Origin: IMCC26077 sp964490435
Lineage (GTDB): Bacteria > Actinomycetota > Actinomycetes > Nanopelagicales > Nanopelagicaceae
Direction of reading: 5' to 3'
DNA length: 16,685 nt
Assembly: GCA_964490435.1 (NCBI GenBank)
Contig: CAZBCF010000033.1
Coordinates: 1-16,685 of the forward strand
Shown in pieces: positions 14,138-16,685 of the stretch (position 1 is its first letter; each line of letters starts with the position of its first letter). A program made the position numbers and the translations under genes. The notes beneath the pieces were generated by a model. That model was not told where the DNA came from, ran no database searches, and was given only the letters and a program-made list of their open reading frames with translations.

Positions 14138-15407
14138 ATTTTTCGAGTGCTCGCTCCGTGTTGAATGGCGCGACATTGTCGTAAGAAAGTTCAAGTAAGC
14201 GATTCCATTTAGCGGTCCGCTCCGAACGATGAGTAGAACCCACCTTAATCTGCCCGGCAGACGATCCAGTAGCTAAATCAGCAAGCCAACTCTCTTCAGT
14301 ATCTCCAGAGCGGGCTGAGACTACGGTATTCCACCGTGACTTCTTGGCTTCCTTCAACGTTGCAATCGCTGCAAAGAGTGATCCGGCTTGATTAGGTTTG
14401 ATTAATACCGAGTTCGCCTCATTATTAGCAATTCCACTTTTCACACGTTGCAGTTGTGTCGCGTATCGATCATCACCGAGAATCTGAATTCGCGATGTCA
14501 GCGCATGTTGGGCGCGCCAACCAATCTCATCATCTTCTGCAGCGCCATCTTCAACCGAGATAATTGGGTACCTGTCAAGCCACGCTGCCCACCGACCAAC
14601 GAATTGTTCTGAGTCGAGCGTCACTGCTGCGCCATTCTCATGGACCAGATAGCTCCGTCCGTCGAAGACCTGGCTCGCAGCGATATCAAGTGCGATGTGG
14701 GCGCGGCCAACGAGGTTTTGCTTTTCGATTGCCTCTGCAACTAATGCAATCGCTTCCTCATCACTTGAGAGAGCGGCAGTGAGACCACCTTCGTCTGCAA
14801 CTAAAGATGAATCGCGCCCTTGCGCTACAAGCAGGGCTTTAGTCTGCTCGCGAATTCTCCAAATCCATTCCAACCCCTCAACGAAGGAGGTCGCTTTGGT
14901 CGGAATCGCGAGGATATCTTGGAGATCTATCCTGCGGCCGGCATGCGCACCACCCGAGAAGATATTCACCATCGGCATAGGTAATGTAGGTCTGACTCCA
15001 ACATGTGGAGCGATGACTTCGAAAGGTTGGACTCCGGCTCGCCGCGCGTACGCAAGCCAAGTGGCCAATGAGATGGCAACCGGTATGTGACCGCCATAGC
15101 GCGACTGCGTTGGAGAAGTATCGAAACTGCGCAATACGCGATCTAATTCGAAGAAGTCGTTGCCAGCGATTCCGATGAGCGCAGGAGTCACCTCTTTCGA
15201 GAACTTCTCAATCGCTGTGATGACACTTGACCCACCATAACTAGCGCCTTTGTCACGTAAGAAGAGCGCTTCATGACTTCCGGTACTCGCGCCCGACGGA
15301 GCAATCGCAACTGAACTATGCGAACCGATCTGCACGCGCGCTGCGACTGTGGGCATGCCGCGAGAATCGAGGGCTTGCCAGAGGTCGATTCGCGAAATTT
15401 CAGTCAT
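14130..15407 (-). CDS. Enolase paralogue with altered active site
   Basis: A 425-residue protein of enolase length and fold: SGASTGSHEA near the N-terminus, MPMVNIFSGGAHAG, ADEGGLTAAL, SVEDGAAEDD, and IKPNQAGSL. Compared with yeast enolase, metal ligands D241, E286 and D312 are kept, as are S41, H155, E206, the base K337 and K388. Two catalytic positions are changed: E168 of yeast is D164 here, and H373 of SHRSG is A365 (VSARSGDTEE). The usual LGANAILGVSLA is replaced by YGGHIPVAISLA. It is therefore probably not the housekeeping enolase, and its substrate may differ. It lies 11 nt after an RraA-family gene, likely one operon, and has no clear SD. Fold certain; function unknown. Confidence 0.88.
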   Translation of the reverse strand: MTEISRIDLWQALDSRGMPTVAARVQIGSHSSVAIAPSGASTGSHEALFLRDKGASYGGSSVITAIEKFSKEVTPALIGIAGNDFFELDRVLRSFDTSPTQSRYGGHIPVAISLATWLAYARRAGVQPFEVIAPHVGVRPTLPMPMVNIFSGGAHAGRRIDLQDILAIPTKATSFVEGLEWIWRIREQTKALLVAQGRDSSLVADEGGLTAALSSDEEAIALVAEAIEKQNLVGRAHIALDIAASQVFDGRSYLVHENGAAVTLDSEQFVGRWAAWLDRYPIISVEDGAAEDDEIGWRAQHALTSRIQILGDDRYATQLQRVKSGIANNEANSVLIKPNQAGSLFAAIATLKEAKKSRWNTVVSARSGDTEESWLADLATGSSAGQIKVGSTHRSERTAKWNRLLELSYDNVAPFNTERALEKFI

Positions 15408-15418
15408 AAGGGTAAAAG

Positions 15419-16093
15419 TTACAAGACTCCGAATTTCGCAAAGGCTTCACTCGGAGGCATGCCTTCCTTCACAGCCTTACGAAAAAGATTCTCACCTGAG
15501 TTCTTCTCTTCAACGAATGCGATGACTTGTGGAATCAGATGTTGTGGAACGATGACAACACCATCGACATCACCCACGACTAAATCACCTGGATTAATCT
15601 CGACACCATCAATCTCACCTGGCACGTTGTGAGCGACCACTTCGTATCGACTATTTATATCGAGCGGCCAAGTTCCGGTGCCAAAGACTTTGAAGCCAAG
15701 TGCGCGTGTTCTCGCGACATCTCGAACTGGAGCATCAGTGAGTGCACCTGCGGCACCTTTGAACTTACACGCGTTGGAAAGTAACTCGCCCCAGAGTGCA
15801 GATTTATGTCGGCGGCCAGAGGGTTTAATGAACACCTCATCTTTTCCGATGGCGTCGAGGGCTTTGAGCAATCCGATGTATGGGACTTCGGGTGCTGCAT
15901 CAACCGGTTCTAACCGGACCGGAAAGGCATATCCCATCATTACGCCCTCACCAGAGATCATCGCGATATCCGAGCCCAAGACCTGATTTCGGTACCCCAG
16001 ATGATCTAGGCAATCGGAGGTGAGCGCCGCGTTGAAGATTGCCCGAAGCGGCTCGAGGTCGGGACGAGAATGTGAGGGGGCAGTGGGAGTCAT
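15419..16093 (-). CDS. RraA-family protein (HMG/CHA-aldolase-like)
   Basis: A 224-residue protein of the RraA/MenG-like fold. Members include 4-hydroxy-4-methyl-2-oxoglutarate aldolases and oxaloacetate decarboxylases; others bind RNase E. The active-site region is visible as WGELLSNACKFKGAAG, then DAPVRD with the Arg-Asp pair that holds the oxo-acid and metal, followed by GFKVFGTG. The C-terminal NPGDLVVGDVDGVVIVP is a family hallmark. The ATG at 16093 is preceded 7 nt upstream by TACCCT, fitting leaderless expression; a GTG at 16114 is an alternative start. The pairing with a divergent enolase and a divergent sugar-transport gene suggests carbon catabolism of a sugar acid or oxo-acid, which is inference. 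Confidence 0.87.
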   Translation of the reverse strand: MTPTAPSHSRPDLEPLRAIFNAALTSDCLDHLGYRNQVLGSDIAMISGEGVMMGYAFPVRLEPVDAAPEVPYIGLLKALDAIGKDEVFIKPSGRRHKSALWGELLSNACKFKGAAGALTDAPVRDVARTRALGFKVFGTGTWPLDINSRYEVVAHNVPGEIDGVEINPGDLVVGDVDGVVIVPQHLIPQVIAFVEEKNSGENLFRKAVKEGMPPSEAFAKFGVL

Positions 16094-16100
16094 GGTCGAA

Positions 16101-16106
16101 AGGGTA
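16101..16106 (-). promoter_or_regulatory. Possible -10 box for leaderless RraA-family mRNA
   Basis: On the minus strand TACCCT is followed by 7 nt (TTCGACC) and then the ATG at 16093. There is no SD. The arrangement matches those of the leuA leader and recO. No clear -35. Confidence 0.4.
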
Positions 16107-16138
16107 GAGCCCACGACAGGTATGGCGCGAGGGCGGGC

Positions 16139-16154
16139 ACTGCCGGGAGGCAGT
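16139..16154. repeat. Small perfect hairpin in the divergent intergenic region
   Basis: ACTGCC (16139-16144) and GGCAGT (16149-16154) flank GGGA, a GNRA-type tetraloop in RNA. No T-run on either strand. It could be a protein-binding palindrome or an RNA hairpin; its role is unknown. Confidence 0.5.
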
Positions 16155-16221
16155 AACGCGGAGTATCAAGTTGGGGTTGAGAGTGCACCAGAAAATATAG
16201 GAAATCAGGGTTGTGTCTTTG

Positions 16222-16236
16222 GTCATATAAATTGAC
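16222..16236. promoter_or_regulatory. Operator-like inverted repeat overlapping a possible -10, upstream of the sugar-binding gene
   Basis: GTCA-N7-TGAC with the A/T-rich centre TATAAAT. The centre contains a possible -10 (TATAAA, 16226-16231), which would give a leader of roughly 70 nt. A TTGACA at 16232-16237 has no -10 at proper distance. A repressor site over the promoter would be common for a sugar transporter. Weak evidence. Confidence 0.3.
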
Positions 16237-16309
16237 AAGTCCGGGGTTATGAACCAGCCTTTGCCCTGTAGTTCTGCTACAACAAACCCTCGCAGAGAAT
16301 GGAATATGG

Positions 16310-16685
16310 ATGCGTAAAAGCACATATAAGTTCGTTGCCGGGCTCTTCGCAATTGCACTTCTTGCAGCTGGTTGCTCATCATCGAGCGACGAGGCAGCAA
16401 CCGAAACAACTGAAGAGACCGCAACTGAGGAATCAGCAGCTCCAGTAGCAGCTGATCCTGAGCTCGAAATCTTTACCTGGTGGGCTGCAGGTGGAGAGGC
16501 CGCAGGCCTTGCTGGCATGCAAGCTGAGTTCGAAAAGAACAACCCAGATACTAAGTACATCAACGCTGCTATTTCCGGCGGCGCCGGTGTCAACGCAAAG
16601 GCAGTTCTTCAGAGCCGCCTCGATGCAGGCGATCCACCAGACTCCTTCCAAGCACATGCTGGTATGGAGCTTGACGGTTACGTCA
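16310..16685 (+). CDS. Carbohydrate (glucose/mannose-type) ABC transporter substrate-binding lipoprotein, 3'-truncated by the window
   Basis: The first 125 codons are visible and open to the window end. The start MRKSTYKFVAGLFAIALLAAGC is a lipoprotein signal with lipobox LAAGC and C22 as the lipidated residue. An acidic Ser/Thr/Glu/Ala linker covers about 23-50. The mature domain then reads LEIFTWWAAGGEAAGL, AAISGGAGVNAKAVLQSRL and GDPPDSFQAHAG, closely like glucose/mannose-binding proteins of Thermus and Pseudomonas (GtsA type). It would capture sugar outside the membrane for an ABC importer whose permease genes probably lie just downstream. The ATG at 16310 places the signal peptide correctly; the out-of-frame ATG at 16306 stops at once or is unusable. 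The SD is weak. Confidence 0.9.
   Translation, partial: MRKSTYKFVAGLFAIALLAAGCSSSSDEAATETTEETATEESAAPVAADPELEIFTWWAAGGEAAGLAGMQAEFEKNNPDTKYINAAISGGAGVNAKAVLQSRLDAGDPPDSFQAHAGMELDGYV

Noticed and set aside
16020..16235. Small plus-strand frame in and beyond the RraA gene start
   Set aside because: No SD, starts antisense to the RraA gene, no protein-like pattern; the intergenic part is better explained by regulatory palindromes.
16232..16237. TTGACA as -35 of the sugar-binding gene
   Set aside because: No TAnnnT box occurs 16-18 nt downstream.

Overview
The window is a gene-dense stretch of about 50% GC that looks like a chromosomal segment of a streamlined actinobacterium. The evidence is the long regulated type of LeuA, an alpha2-type GlyRS, a FurB/Zur-like regulator with every zinc ligand known from the mycobacterial protein, and the order recO-uppS-zur/glyS...dgt-dnaG, which follows the mycobacterial and streptomycete arrangement. 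Many genes overlap or lie only a few bases apart. Several starts lack a Shine-Dalgarno (SD) and sit 6-7 nt after a TAnnnT box, the actinobacterial leaderless layout. Modest GC and compact spacing would fit a freshwater or marine lineage such as Nanopelagicales, but that placement is inference.

Layout. (1) 1-952: C-terminal part of a class I glutamine synthetase, then a TrhA/hemolysin III membrane protein (971-1615). (2) 1616-1758: a leuA leader region with a 17-codon peptide carrying three consecutive Leu codons, a bulged 12-bp stem whose loop forms a pseudoknot downstream, and a leuA ribosome site complementary to the Leu codons. It precedes leuA-recO-uppS (1759-4950). (3) 4956-6066, minus strand: zip-zur, a zinc uptake gene overlapping its likely regulator, with a Zur/Fur-type palindrome upstream at 6090-6102. 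(4) 6206-12435: a tight run glyS-dusB-ydcF-like-dgt-dnaG (translation, tRNA modification, envelope, dNTP control, replication priming). (5) 12436-14137: four 9-bp tandem repeats, tRNA-Asn(GUU), a membrane-anchored or secreted HtrA-like protease with an unusual collagen-like N-terminal module, and a lone ACT domain protein. (6) 14130-16093, minus strand: an RraA-family gene followed by an enolase paralogue that lacks two catalytic residues. (7) 16310-end: the start of a glucose/mannose-type ABC transporter binding lipoprotein, divergent from the RraA gene.

Most of the window is conserved housekeeping. The parts most worth a second look are the leuA leader, where the Leu codon run could itself be the anti-Shine-Dalgarno; the RraA/enolase-like pair next to a sugar transporter; the HtrA fusion; and the zinc operator between zip-zur and glyS.
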